Shown here: one piece after another, positions 1 through 7,481 of the stretch
Numbering within the stretch: position 1 is the stretch's first letter
How the letters are laid out: every line of letters begins with the position of its first letter
Source of the DNA: Magnetospirillum sp.
GTDB lineage: Bacteria > Pseudomonadota > Alphaproteobacteria > Rhodospirillales > Magnetospirillaceae
Assembly (NCBI GenBank): GCA_020217035.1
Contig: JAIWOG010000173.1
Span: 1-10,000, forward strand
Reading direction: 5' to 3'
DNA length: 10,000 nt
Made by a program: the position numbers and the translations under genes
The notes under the pieces: model-generated
What the model was told of the DNA's origin: nothing
Seen by the model: only the letters and a program-made list of their open reading frames with translations
Database searches by the model: none

Positions 1-944
1 GGCTGCGCATCATCGACCTGGACGGCCTGTTGATGCAGAACCCCGAATTGTGCCCCGACGGCCCCGCCCTGCCTAATTTGGACCTGGGCGGCGAGACCGA
101 CGACGAGGAAGGCCAGGGGCGCGTCATCCGCTCGATGCTGTTCTGCGACATCGCCGGCTATTCCAAGCTGAAGGAAGAACATATCCCCGACTTCCTGGAG
201 TTCCTGACCCGGCTGAAGGCCGGGCTGGTGGCGTCGGGGATCGAGCCCAAATCCATCAATACCTGGGGCGACGCCATCTTCGTGGTGATGGACAAGGCCA
301 CCCCCATGGCCGAATACGCCCTGACCATGCAGGAAGTGGTGGCTCGCCTGGGCGAGGAGATGAAGGACCAGTTGGCCGACCCGCTGACCCTGCGCATTTC
401 CCTGCATGCCGGCCCGGTGTTCGAGGCCGTCGACCCCATCCGCGACAACAAGAACTTCTATGGCAGCCACATCAACCGCGCCGCCCGCCTGGAACCGGTG
501 ACGGTCAAGGGCCACGTCTACGCCACCCAGCAATTCGTCGCAGTCCTCACCGCCGAACAATCGGCCCTGCGCACCGACGCGGTGAACAACGGCGAGGAAT
601 TCGTCGACAAATATGTCTGCGAATATGTGGGCGTTCTGTCCCTGGCCAAGGATTTCGGCAAGCAGACCGTCTACCACTTGCGGCGTCGGGTGGAGCACCA
701 GAACGAGATCCCGGCCGCCATGGAAACCGTTGTCAGCGACGTGCTGGAAGCCGCCGACAATTCCGGCATCACCGAAACCCCCGCCACCTCGGTGGGCTCG
801 GTGCTGGAAACGGTGGCCCGCATGATCGAGCGTTCGGAAGGCGAATCCCCCAAGGGCAAGGGGCGCAAGAAGAAGAAGACCGCAACCGCCCACGACGTGC
901 TGTCGGTCAGCGACGGGGACGTGCCGAACTGGCCGGGAACCTGA
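1..944 (+). CDS. Class III adenylate/guanylate cyclase-domain protein (5' partial, C-terminal part)
   Basis: This encodes a cyclase homology domain. The first in-frame start codons are TTG at 30 and ATG at 33, but the frame is open to the left edge (it reads LRIIDLDGLL before them) and no Shine-Dalgarno sequence is seen. The gene therefore probably begins outside the window. From memory, this arrangement resembles proteins with an N-terminal TRAFs-binding (DUF4071-type) region followed by a cyclase domain. Counting from the TTG as residue 1, metal-binding Asp40 lies in FCDIAGYSKL and Asp81 in NTWGD. Transition-state Asn149 and Arg153 lie in INRAARLE. The two purine-specifying positions look non-canonical: Asn77 stands where Lys is usual and Asn142 where Asp or Cys is usual. 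The C-terminus is low-complexity with a lysine-rich run near 275-283. No membrane segment is visible. A cytosolic cAMP or cGMP synthase is possible, but a nucleotide-sensing or inactive domain cannot be excluded. The gene is convergent with the next one, 31 bp away. Confidence 0.85.
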   Translation, partial: LRIIDLDGLLMQNPELCPDGPALPNLDLGGETDDEEGQGRVIRSMLFCDIAGYSKLKEEHIPDFLEFLTRLKAGLVASGIEPKSINTWGDAIFVVMDKATPMAEYALTMQEVVARLGEEMKDQLADPLTLRISLHAGPVFEAVDPIRDNKNFYGSHINRAARLEPVTVKGHVYATQQFVAVLTAEQSALRTDAVNNGEEFVDKYVCEYVGVLSLAKDFGKQTVYHLRRRVEHQNEIPAAMETVVSDVLEAADNSGITETPATSVGSVLETVARMIERSEGESPKGKGRKKKKTATAHDVLSVSDGDVPNWPGT

Positions 945-975
945 GCCGCCCCACTGTTGCGTCTATCGCCCCCGC

Positions 976-3900
976 TCACTCGGCCGCCAGGTCGGCGGCG
1001 GGAAGGGTGCAGAAGAACTTGGTGCCGTGACCGGGCATGGATTCCAGCCAGATACGGCCACCATAATAATCGACGATCTTCTTGCACACCGCCAGACCGA
1101 TACCGGTGCCGCCACCATAAGCGTCACGGGGATGCAGCCGCTGGAACATGCGGAAAACCTTGTCTTGCTGGTCGTCGGGAATGCCGATGCCGTTATCGGC
1201 GATTTCCACCAAGATGAAGTTGCCGGATCTGCTGCATTCGACGACGATACGTGGCACGGTCTCGGCATCGCTGTATTTCAAGGCGTTGCCGATGATGTTC
1301 TGGAACAAGCGTGACAATTGGTTGTCGTGGCCCAGAACGCGATAGCCGCCACCCTTCACCTGGCAATCCCCGCCGCGTTCGTCGAGGATCGGCTGAAAGC
1401 TGGCGACAACGGACGCCAGAACGTCGTCCAGACGCACAGGAACCGCCTCGCTCTCCATACGGCCGATACGCGAATATTCCAGCAAATTCAGGATCAAGCT
1501 GTCCATGCGCTTGGCGCCGTCGATGGCGAAATGCATGAAATCGCGTAATTCGTCCCCCGCCATGTCACCCAAACGCCGCTCGATCAGCTTCAGGTAGGAA
1601 CTGACCATGCGCAATGGCTCGCGCAGGTCGTGGCTGGCCACATAGGCGAATTGCTCGAGTTCGGAATTGATGTCCAACAGTCTTTGCTCGGTGGCCTTGC
1701 GTTCGCTGATGTCGCTGAACACCGCCACGTAGTTGATGACCTTGCCCTGGGCGTTGCGCACCGAACTGATGGTCAGCCATTCGGGGAACACCTGGCCGTT
1801 GCGCCGGCGGTTCCACACCTCGCCCCGCCAGATGCCGGTGTCGCGCAGGCTTGTCCACATCTCGTGATAGAAGGCGCGGTCATGCCGACCCGAAGCCAGG
1901 ATGCGCGGCGTCTGGCCGATGATTTCTTCGGCGGCGTATCCGGTCATCTGGCAGAAGGCCGGGTTGACCGAGACGATCTTTTCGTCCTGGTCGGTAATCA
2001 TGATGGCCTCGCCCGAGGAATCGAAGACGCTGGCGGTCAGCCGCATCTGATCTTCGCTGCGCTTCCTGTCGGTGATGTCGATATGGCTGATCACCGCGCC
2101 CCCTTGGGTGGTGGGCGCCGCCGTCATCATGAACCAACGGGACTTGTCGGGGGAATGGCAAGGATATTCGAAGGTGAACGAGGACCGCCGCCCAAACAGG
2201 ATGTCACGCAATCCCTGCTCGGCGGCGATGGCCGAGGCGCTGTCGCCACTTCCATCCCCATCACCACGGCAGACCGCAAAATAATCGCAGCCGGGGCCGA
2301 CCCTGTCCAAACGCGCCCCGTTTTCCTGGGCGAAACGCATCCATGCCGCGTTGACCAGCACGATGGTGCCGTTGTGGTCCAGAACCGCCATCTCGTGCGG
2401 CAAGGAATCCATGTACATCTGCAACCGCGCCTGGGCAGCCTTGAGCGGCGAGACGTCGACGAAGGTGACGATGACGCCCATGGGGCGACCGTTGTCGTGA
2501 TGATAGGGATGCAGACGCACCAACATGGCGCGGCCGTCGGCGCACACCGCCTCGCATTCCAACACCTGGCCGTTCTCCAGGACCTGGCGGATGTGGTCGA
2601 ACAACGGAGCGTCGACCAGATTGGTGCTGAGATCGAAAATCGGCCGTCCCACATCCCTTTCGATCAAGTTGACGACCGAAGTGACGGCCGGGGTGAAACG
2701 CCGCACATGCCCCTTTTCGTCCAGGAAGACGATGCCGATGTCGGTGGCTTCCATCAGGTTGTCGAGGTCGGCATTCAGCCGCGTCAACTCCTCCACCTTC
2801 TCGTTCAGTTCGGCGTTGACGGTGTAAAGCTCCTCGTTGACGGATTGCAGTTCCTCGTTGGCGCTTTGCAGTTCCTCGTTGGCCGCCAGCAATTCCTCGT
2901 TGGTGGCCTGCAATTCCTCGTTGGTGGTCTCCAGTTCCTCGACGAAGGTCTGCTGACTCTCGCGGCTGTCCAGCAACTCGGCTTCCAGGGCCTTGATCCG
3001 TTCGCCGGCCACCTGGTCCACGTCCACCGACAGCGCCCCGTCGGGAGCAGCCTGGGTGGGGTGGAACAGCACCAGTGCCGACCGCGCCAGGGATGACGTC
3101 GCCTGCACCGGGATCAGGCGCAAGTTCAGGGTCTCGCGGCTGCCGTCATTCGTGTCGACGACGATGTTCTGCAACTGGATCTCGCGCCATTCCTTGAAAA
3201 CCCGGTGCAAGGTGGCGCCTAACAGAGCCCCCAATCCGGGCGGCAGGTGCTTCAACAGGTCCAGGCTGACCTCGCCCACCGGCAAGCGCAGGAAGCGTTC
3301 GGCCCCGCCAAAATTGTGCAAGATCTCGAAATGCTCGCTGACCAGCAGGGTGGGCGGCGACAAATGCCGCAGCAAGGCCCGCGCCGCCTCGTCGATCACC
3401 GTTCCCCGCGTCTTGCGTTGCACCGGGGCCAAGCCCCCGGAACCGCGGCGCGACGCAGGCATCAGGGAATCGTCGCCCAAGGTGACCAGCGGCAAGGGCG
3501 GCGGCGCCAGCAACTTGTAGAGCCGATGGCGACCGTTGATGGGGGCGAAGCTGTCGGACAGCGCCCCCAACGCCTCGCTGGCCCCCAGCATCAGCGAACC
3601 GCCGGTCTTCAAGGCGAATTGCAGGCGCCCCAGAACCGCCTGTTGCAGTTCCGGCTCGAAATAGATCAGCAGGTTGCGACACGACACCAAATCCAGCTTG
3701 GTGAAAGGCGGGTCCTTGATGCAATTGTGCGACGCCACCAGCACCATGCGCCGCAATGACGGCGCCACCTTGTAGGAATCGCCCGAGGCGATGAAATAAC
3801 GCTCCAGCAAGTCCGGGGTAATGTCTGCCACCGCGCTTTCCGGATAGATGCCGGCGCTGGCGATGTCCAGGGCCTGGCGGTCGATGTCGGTGGCGAAAAT

Positions 3901-4944
3901 CTTGACGTCCAGATCCTTGCCGGCCTGCCGCATGGCCTCCAGGATCAAGATACCGATGGAATAAGCCTCTTCGCCGCTGGCGCAGCCGCAGACCCAGGCC
4001 CGCAGCGTTCCGTTGGCCTCGGCCTGCTCGACCAGCGGTTTGATCACTTGGTTACGCAGCGCTTCGAAGACTTTCTGGTCGCGGAAGAACGAGGTGACGC
4101 TGATCAGCAATTCCTTGCGCAGGTTGACCGCTTCATGGGGCGAAGCCGCCAGCAGCACCGCGTAATCGGCGTAATTGTCCACGGTGTTCAGATGCATGCG
4201 CCGTTCGATGCGCCGCACCAAGGTGCCGCGGCGATAATGGGAAAAATCGGTGCCGGTCTGCGACATCAGCACCCGGATGATGCGGTCCACCTCGTCGCCG
4301 TGGATCACCCCTTGCACCTCGCCGATTGGACGTTCGTTCACGGCGTGGATGGCCTGGGTGGCATAGGCGCATAGCCGCTGGCCGATATCCTCGGGGGCCA
4401 GCACGTCGTCGACGATGCCGGTGTTCATGGCCGAACGCGGCATGCCGTCGAAACGGGCGGTCTCGGGGTCTTGGACCAGCACCATGCCGCCATGTTCGTG
4501 GATGGCCCGCACGCCCCTGGTGCCGTCGCTGCCGGTGCCCGACAGGATCACCGCCGCCGCCATGCTGGCACACTCGAGCGCCAGCGAATGCAGGAAGATG
4601 TCGATGGGAAGCACGATGCCTTGGCGGGTGTCCTTGGCGGTCAGCCGCAGGCGCCCGTCACGGATGACCAGGGTCTTGCCCGGCGGCAGCACATAGACGG
4701 TGCCGGCCTCGACCACCATGTCTTCCTCGGCCTGCCGTACTGGCAACGAGGTCCGCTTGGACAAAAGGTCGACCATCAGACTTTTGTGGTCGGGCGACAG
4801 ATGCTGGACGATCACATAGGCCAAGCCGTCGCCTTGGTCGGCGGGCAGGTTCTCGAAAACCCGGTCCAGCGCTTCGAGACCACCGGCCGAGGCCCCGATC
4901 CCGACGACGAACGGAATAGTTTTCGGGGAACCTTTCTTGACCAT
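976..4944 (-). CDS. CheB-CheR-coiled coil-PAS-histidine kinase fusion protein
   Basis: A 1322-residue multidomain signalling protein. Residues about 8-190 are a CheB methylesterase with the triad Ser19 (GASAGG), His48 (VQHLSPDH) and Asp140 (GTGSDG), but with no N-terminal receiver domain. Residues about 215-478 are a CheR methyltransferase with TSFFRD at 284-289, the SAM loop CGCASGEEAYSI at 319-330, ATDID at 351-355 and RNLLIYF at 423-429. Residues about 515-630 look like a diverged sensor (PAS-like) region. A coiled coil at about 649-730 is built of NEEL heptads. Three PAS domains follow at about 727-835, 840-957 and 966-1088. A HisKA domain has phospho-acceptor His1105 (SHDLREP), and a HATPase has N-box Asn1220, DNGIGIP at 1250-1256 and GGGTGIGLA at 1277-1285. 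There is no transmembrane segment and no receiver domain, so the partner response regulator must be encoded elsewhere. The start is set by a strong Shine-Dalgarno sequence. This is a known hybrid family; in this copy the active sites of all three enzymes look intact. The signal is unknown. Confidence 0.95.
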   Translation of the reverse strand: MVKKGSPKTIPFVVGIGASAGGLEALDRVFENLPADQGDGLAYVIVQHLSPDHKSLMVDLLSKRTSLPVRQAEEDMVVEAGTVYVLPPGKTLVIRDGRLRLTAKDTRQGIVLPIDIFLHSLALECASMAAAVILSGTGSDGTRGVRAIHEHGGMVLVQDPETARFDGMPRSAMNTGIVDDVLAPEDIGQRLCAYATQAIHAVNERPIGEVQGVIHGDEVDRIIRVLMSQTGTDFSHYRRGTLVRRIERRMHLNTVDNYADYAVLLAASPHEAVNLRKELLISVTSFFRDQKVFEALRNQVIKPLVEQAEANGTLRAWVCGCASGEEAYSIGILILEAMRQAGKDLDVKIFATDIDRQALDIASAGIYPESAVADITPDLLERYFIASGDSYKVAPSLRRMVLVASHNCIKDPPFTKLDLVSCRNLLIYFEPELQQAVLGRLQFALKTGGSLMLGASEALGALSDSFAPINGRHRLYKLLAPPPLPLVTLGDDSLMPASRRGSGGLAPVQRKTRGTVIDEAARALLRHLSPPTLLVSEHFEILHNFGGAERFLRLPVGEVSLDLLKHLPPGLGALLGATLHRVFKEWREIQLQNIVVDTNDGSRETLNLRLIPVQATSSLARSALVLFHPTQAAPDGALSVDVDQVAGERIKALEAELLDSRESQQTFVEELETTNEELQATNEELLAANEELQSANEELQSVNEELYTVNAELNEKVEELTRLNADLDNLMEATDIGIVFLDEKGHVRRFTPAVTSVVNLIERDVGRPIFDLSTNLVDAPLFDHIRQVLENGQVLECEAVCADGRAMLVRLHPYHHDNGRPMGVIVTFVDVSPLKAAQARLQMYMDSLPHEMAVLDHNGTIVLVNAAWMRFAQENGARLDRVGPGCDYFAVCRGDGDGSGDSASAIAAEQGLRDILFGRRSSFTFEYPCHSPDKSRWFMMTAAPTTQGGAVISHIDITDRKRSEDQMRLTASVFDSSGEAIMITDQDEKIVSVNPAFCQMTGYAAEEIIGQTPRILASGRHDRAFYHEMWTSLRDTGIWRGEVWNRRRNGQVFPEWLTISSVRNAQGKVINYVAVFSDISERKATEQRLLDINSELEQFAYVASHDLREPLRMVSSYLKLIERRLGDMAGDELRDFMHFAIDGAKRMDSLILNLLEYSRIGRMESEAVPVRLDDVLASVVASFQPILDERGGDCQVKGGGYRVLGHDNQLSRLFQNIIGNALKYSDAETVPRIVVECSRSGNFILVEIADNGIGIPDDQQDKVFRMFQRLHPRDAYGGGTGIGLAVCKKIVDYYGGRIWLESMPGHGTKFFCTLPAADLAAE
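2797..2922 (-). repeat. Six 21-bp coding repeats (NEEL heptads) in the CheB-CheR-kinase linker
   Basis: Six consecutive 7-codon units encode residues 675-716 of the fusion protein. Five begin N-E-E-L and the last is N-A-E-L. On the + strand the units show as recurring ttcctcgttg blocks. The heptad periodicity with Leu at a fixed position predicts a long parallel coiled coil between the CheR and PAS/kinase parts. Similar NEELQ linkers are characteristic of this hybrid family. The units differ in their third codon positions and last three residues, so the array is not a recent exact tandem duplication. Confidence 0.85.
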
Positions 4945-4949
4945 TTCCC

Positions 4950-4957
4950 ACCTCCTT
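4950..4957 (-). promoter_or_regulatory. Strong Shine-Dalgarno sequence for the CheB-CheR-kinase gene
   Basis: On the minus strand this reads AAGGAGGT, a near-perfect anti-16S match, 5 nt before the ATG at 4944. It fixes the start codon and indicates efficient translation initiation, which is notable for a large signalling protein. Confidence 0.8.
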
Positions 4958-4962
4958 CAAAG

Positions 4963-4991
4963 AGGATAGGAAATGCCTTTGTGCGCAACAA
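4963..4991 (-). promoter_or_regulatory. Possible sigma70-type promoter for the CheB-CheR-kinase gene
   Basis: Reading the minus strand in the 84-bp gap after the hydrolase gene, TTGTTG (4991-4986; 3 to 4 of 6 to the -35 consensus) is followed after exactly 17 bp by TATCCT (4968-4963; 4 of 6 to the -10 consensus). The region is AT-rich against its surroundings. Transcription would start just before the Shine-Dalgarno sequence and leave a leader of about 10-20 nt. The matches are weak and read-through from the hydrolase gene is equally possible. Confidence 0.25.
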
Positions 4992-5028
4992 GATAAAACA
5001 AACGTATTCTTCCGAAGACTATGCCTGG

Positions 5029-5868
5029 TCAGCCGATGAATGCATCCAAAACATTCCATTGCATGGGGTTGTGGAGTGCCGGGGCGTGACCGCAGTCCTG
5101 AATCGTCACCAATTGCGCTTTCGGGCCACGGCGGGTCATCTCCTCGGCGGTCGCAGCCAGCAGCAGGTCGGACTGGGCGCCACGGATCACCAAGGTCGGG
5201 CAGGTCAGGCAATCCCAAATCTCCCACGCCTCGGAACCGTCGAACTGCTCGCAGAACACCCGCATCACCGCCGGATCGTAATGGCTTGAAATCTTGCCGT
5301 TGTCGCGCCGCCGCAAGCCGGTCTCGGCCAGGTGGCGCCATTGCCCGTCGTCAAGAGCTCCGAACGGGGCGTAGACCTGCCGCAGGAATCCCTCGAACTG
5401 CGACACGCTGTCGAATTCGGGAACGATGCTGACATAGTCCTTGATGCGGTTCACCGCCTTGGCGTTCAGCGCCGGGCCGATGTCGTTCAGCACCAGCCGG
5501 TCGATGCGGCCCCGCCCCGCATCGCTGGCCGCCAACGTCATGCCGATCAAGCCCCCCATGGAGGTGCCGACCCAGCGGCAGCGATCGACCGCCAGGGCAT
5601 CCAACAGCCCCAAGGCGATGTCGCAATAGACTGGAATGGTATAGTCGCGGTCGGGATCAGGCGACCAACTGGACAGGCCGCGCCCGATGGTGTCGGGACA
5701 GATCACCCGGTAACGGTCGGCGAAGAATGATGCCGCCCAGTCGAAATCACGCCCGGTGCGGGCCAGGCCGTGCCACATGACCAGGGCCGGCGCATCGGGG
5801 TCGCCCCATTGGCTGACATGGATCTCGTGTCCGGCGACGGGAACGAAAACAGAGCGGCGGTCGATCAT
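5029..5868 (-). CDS. Alpha/beta-fold hydrolase
   Basis: A 279-residue single-domain alpha/beta hydrolase, of usual length for the family. An oxyanion-loop motif HGLARTG lies at 33-39. The nucleophile elbow GTSMGG at 101-106 places Ser103, the likely acid is Asp234 (in GAQSDLL), and the catalytic His is His261 (in CGHAPAL). No signal peptide or membrane segment is visible, so it is probably cytoplasmic. The fold and catalytic set are clear but the substrate is not: esterase, enol-lactonase or C-C hydrolase activities are all compatible. It is divergent from the succinate-semialdehyde dehydrogenase gene and sits 84 bp upstream of, and co-oriented with, the CheB-CheR-kinase gene, so partial co-transcription is possible. 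The ATG at 5868 is preceded by a modest AAGGGG Shine-Dalgarno-like sequence 8 nt upstream. The N-terminus aligns sensibly as a first beta strand, so I keep this start. Confidence 0.88.
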   Translation of the reverse strand: MIDRRSVFVPVAGHEIHVSQWGDPDAPALVMWHGLARTGRDFDWAASFFADRYRVICPDTIGRGLSSWSPDPDRDYTIPVYCDIALGLLDALAVDRCRWVGTSMGGLIGMTLAASDAGRGRIDRLVLNDIGPALNAKAVNRIKDYVSIVPEFDSVSQFEGFLRQVYAPFGALDDGQWRHLAETGLRRRDNGKISSHYDPAVMRVFCEQFDGSEAWEIWDCLTCPTLVIRGAQSDLLLAATAEEMTRRGPKAQLVTIQDCGHAPALHNPMQWNVLDAFIG

Positions 5869-5880
5869 CGGGCAGGCCCC

Positions 5881-5909
5881 TTGGTGTTGTGGCTGGGGAC
5901 GAGTATATC
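5881..5909 (+). promoter_or_regulatory. Weak candidate promoter for the succinate-semialdehyde dehydrogenase gene
   Basis: TTGGTG (5881-5886; 3 of 6) is followed by 17 bp and TATATC (5904-5909; 4 of 6). It shares its AT-rich -10 bases with the opposing candidate promoter. If real, it would rule out the in-frame GTG at 5889 as the gene start and support the ATG at 5946. The -35 match is poor. Confidence 0.2.
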
Positions 5910-5929
5910 TGTTTGCGCCCCTTTGTCCG
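5902..5929 (-). promoter_or_regulatory. Possible promoter of the alpha/beta hydrolase gene
   Basis: On the minus strand CGGACA (5929-5924; 4 of 6 to the -35 consensus) is followed after 16 bp by TATACT (5907-5902; 5 of 6 to the -10 consensus). This would give a start point near 5895 and a leader of roughly 27 nt. It lies in the 77-bp divergent gap, whose AT-rich core is TATATC. Found by eye against the consensus only. Confidence 0.35.
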
Positions 5930-5945
5930 CACCGGGAACAAAACC

Positions 5946-7406
5946 ATGCTGAAACTTGCCGACTTCACCTTGCTGCGCAACCACGGCTTCGTCGACGGCC
6001 AGTGGATCCACGCGGATGACGGCGCGGTCTTCCCGGTGACCAACCCGGCCGACAATTCGGTCATCGTCCAGGTGGCCGCCCTGGGCCAGGCCGAGACGCG
6101 CCGCGCCATCGAGGCGGCGCACCGCGCCCTGCCCGCCTGGAAGGCCAAGACCGCCAAGGAACGCGCAGCCATCTTGCGCAAGTGGTACGAACTGATCCTG
6201 GCCAACGCCGACGACCTGGCCGTCCTGATGAGCGCCGAACAGGGCAAGCCGCTGGCCGAGGCCAAGGGCGAGGTCACCTATGGCGCCAGCTTCGTCGAAT
6301 GGTTCGCCGAGGAAGCCAAGCGCGTCTATGGCGACGTCATCCCGGAAAACGCGCCGGGCCGCCGCATCGTGGTGGTCAAGGAACCCATCGGCGTGGTCGC
6401 CGCCATCACGCCGTGGAACTTTCCCAACGCCATGATCACCCGGAAATGCGCCCCCGCCCTGGCCGCCGGTTGCACCGTGGTGGTCAAGCCGGCCGAGGAC
6501 ACGCCGCTTTCCGCTTTGGCCTTGGCGGAACTGGGCAAGCGCGCCGGTATTCCCGCCGGGGTGTTCAACATCGTTCCCTGCGTCGACCCGGAACCGGTGG
6601 GCACCGAACTGACCAGCAACCCCATCGTCCGCAAGCTGTCCTTCACCGGCTCCACCGAGATCGGCAAGCTGCTGATGCGGCAATGCGCCGCCACCATGAA
6701 GAAGGTCAGCTTCGAATTGGGCGGCAACGCCCCGTTCATCGTTTTCGACGACGCTGACCTGGACGCCGCCGTGGCCGGGGCCATGGCGTCGAAATACCGC
6801 AACACCGGGCAAACCTGCGTCTGCGCCAACCGCATCCTGGTGCAGGCCGGCGTGTACGATTCCTTCGCCGCCAAGCTGGCCCTGGCGGTGGAAAAACTGG
6901 TGGTCGGCCCGGCGCTTGGCGGCGACACCCAGCAAGGCCCGTTGATCAACCAGCAAGCCGTGGAAAAGGTCGAGCGCCACATCAAGGACGCGCTCGACAA
7001 GGGCGCCACCCTGGTCACCGGCGGCAAGCGCCATGAACTGGGCGGCACCTTCTTCGAACCCACCATCCTGACCGGCATCACCCCGGAAATGCTGGTGGCA
7101 CGGGAAGAAACCTTCGGCCCGGTGGCGCCCTTGTTCAAGTTCGACACCGAGGAACAGGCCGTCCAGATGGCTAACGACACCGAATTCGGCCTGGCCGCCT
7201 ATTTCTATTCCCGCGACGTCGGCCGGGTGTGGCGGGTGTCGAGCGCCCTGGAATACGGCATCATCGGCATCAACGAAGGCATCATCTCGACCGAAGTCGC
7301 CCCCTTCGGCGGCGTCAAGGAATCGGGCATCGGCCGCGAAGGCAGCAAGTACGGCATGGACGACTTCCTGGAGATCAAATACCTTTGCATGGGCGGGTTG
7401 AGCTAA
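5946..7406 (+). CDS. gabD: Succinate-semialdehyde dehydrogenase (aldehyde dehydrogenase superfamily, GabD-like)
   Basis: Oxidises succinate semialdehyde to succinate with NAD(P)+, typically the last step of GABA or 4-hydroxybutyrate use feeding the TCA cycle. At 486 residues it is close to E. coli GabD. Seen in the sequence: PWNFP with Asn158, cofactor Lys181 in KPAEDTP, FTGSTEIG at 233-240, general base Glu257 (FELGG) and nucleophile Cys291 in GQTCVCANR, with a second Cys two residues on at 293. Glu184 in KPAE is the position that binds the adenine-ribose hydroxyls in NAD-preferring enzymes, so NAD preference is inferred. I chose ATG 5946 because the protein then begins like GabD (LKLADFTLLRNHGFVDGQW). 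The in-frame GTG at 5889 would add 19 residues unlike the family. A weak GGGA lies 8 nt upstream. No gabT or gabP is in the window. Other semialdehydes, such as glutarate semialdehyde, are possible substrates. Confidence 0.92.
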   Translation: MLKLADFTLLRNHGFVDGQWIHADDGAVFPVTNPADNSVIVQVAALGQAETRRAIEAAHRALPAWKAKTAKERAAILRKWYELILANADDLAVLMSAEQGKPLAEAKGEVTYGASFVEWFAEEAKRVYGDVIPENAPGRRIVVVKEPIGVVAAITPWNFPNAMITRKCAPALAAGCTVVVKPAEDTPLSALALAELGKRAGIPAGVFNIVPCVDPEPVGTELTSNPIVRKLSFTGSTEIGKLLMRQCAATMKKVSFELGGNAPFIVFDDADLDAAVAGAMASKYRNTGQTCVCANRILVQAGVYDSFAAKLALAVEKLVVGPALGGDTQQGPLINQQAVEKVERHIKDALDKGATLVTGGKRHELGGTFFEPTILTGITPEMLVAREETFGPVAPLFKFDTEEQAVQMANDTEFGLAAYFYSRDVGRVWRVSSALEYGIIGINEGIISTEVAPFGGVKESGIGREGSKYGMDDFLEIKYLCMGGLS

Positions 7407-7468
7407 AACGCGCCACTCAACCATTGCTGGATTTTTCCCAAGAATCCCTCTAAGCTTCCTTCCGGGTG

Positions 7469-7474
7469 AGGAGG
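7469..7474 (+). promoter_or_regulatory. Shine-Dalgarno sequence that decides the LuxR-family start
   Basis: AGGAGG ends 7 nt before the ATG at 7482 and only 4 nt before the in-frame GTG at 7479. The spacing favours the ATG, so the protein should begin MDSWIMEM. Confidence 0.75.
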
Positions 7475-7481
7475 AAACGTG

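Noticed and set aside
945..975. Bidirectional terminator between the convergent cyclase and fusion genes
   Set aside because: The 31-bp gap contains no stem-loop with a T run on either strand.
1630..3096. 488-codon open frame on the plus strand opposite the CheB-CheR-kinase gene
   Set aside because: It is antisense to clear PAS, coiled-coil and kinase motifs. Its apparent LVGGLQF repeats are only the reverse reading of the NEEL heptad codons.
5889..5945. Upstream GTG start for the succinate-semialdehyde dehydrogenase
   Set aside because: The extra 19 residues do not resemble the family N-terminus and would cover the divergent promoter region. ATG 5946 gives the expected beginning and length.
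7407..7481. Possible terminator or promoter between the dehydrogenase and LuxR genes
   Set aside because: The only hairpin is a 5-bp GGATT/AATCC stem, and the best promoter-like pair (TTGCTG, 19 bp, TCTAAG) is too poor to call.
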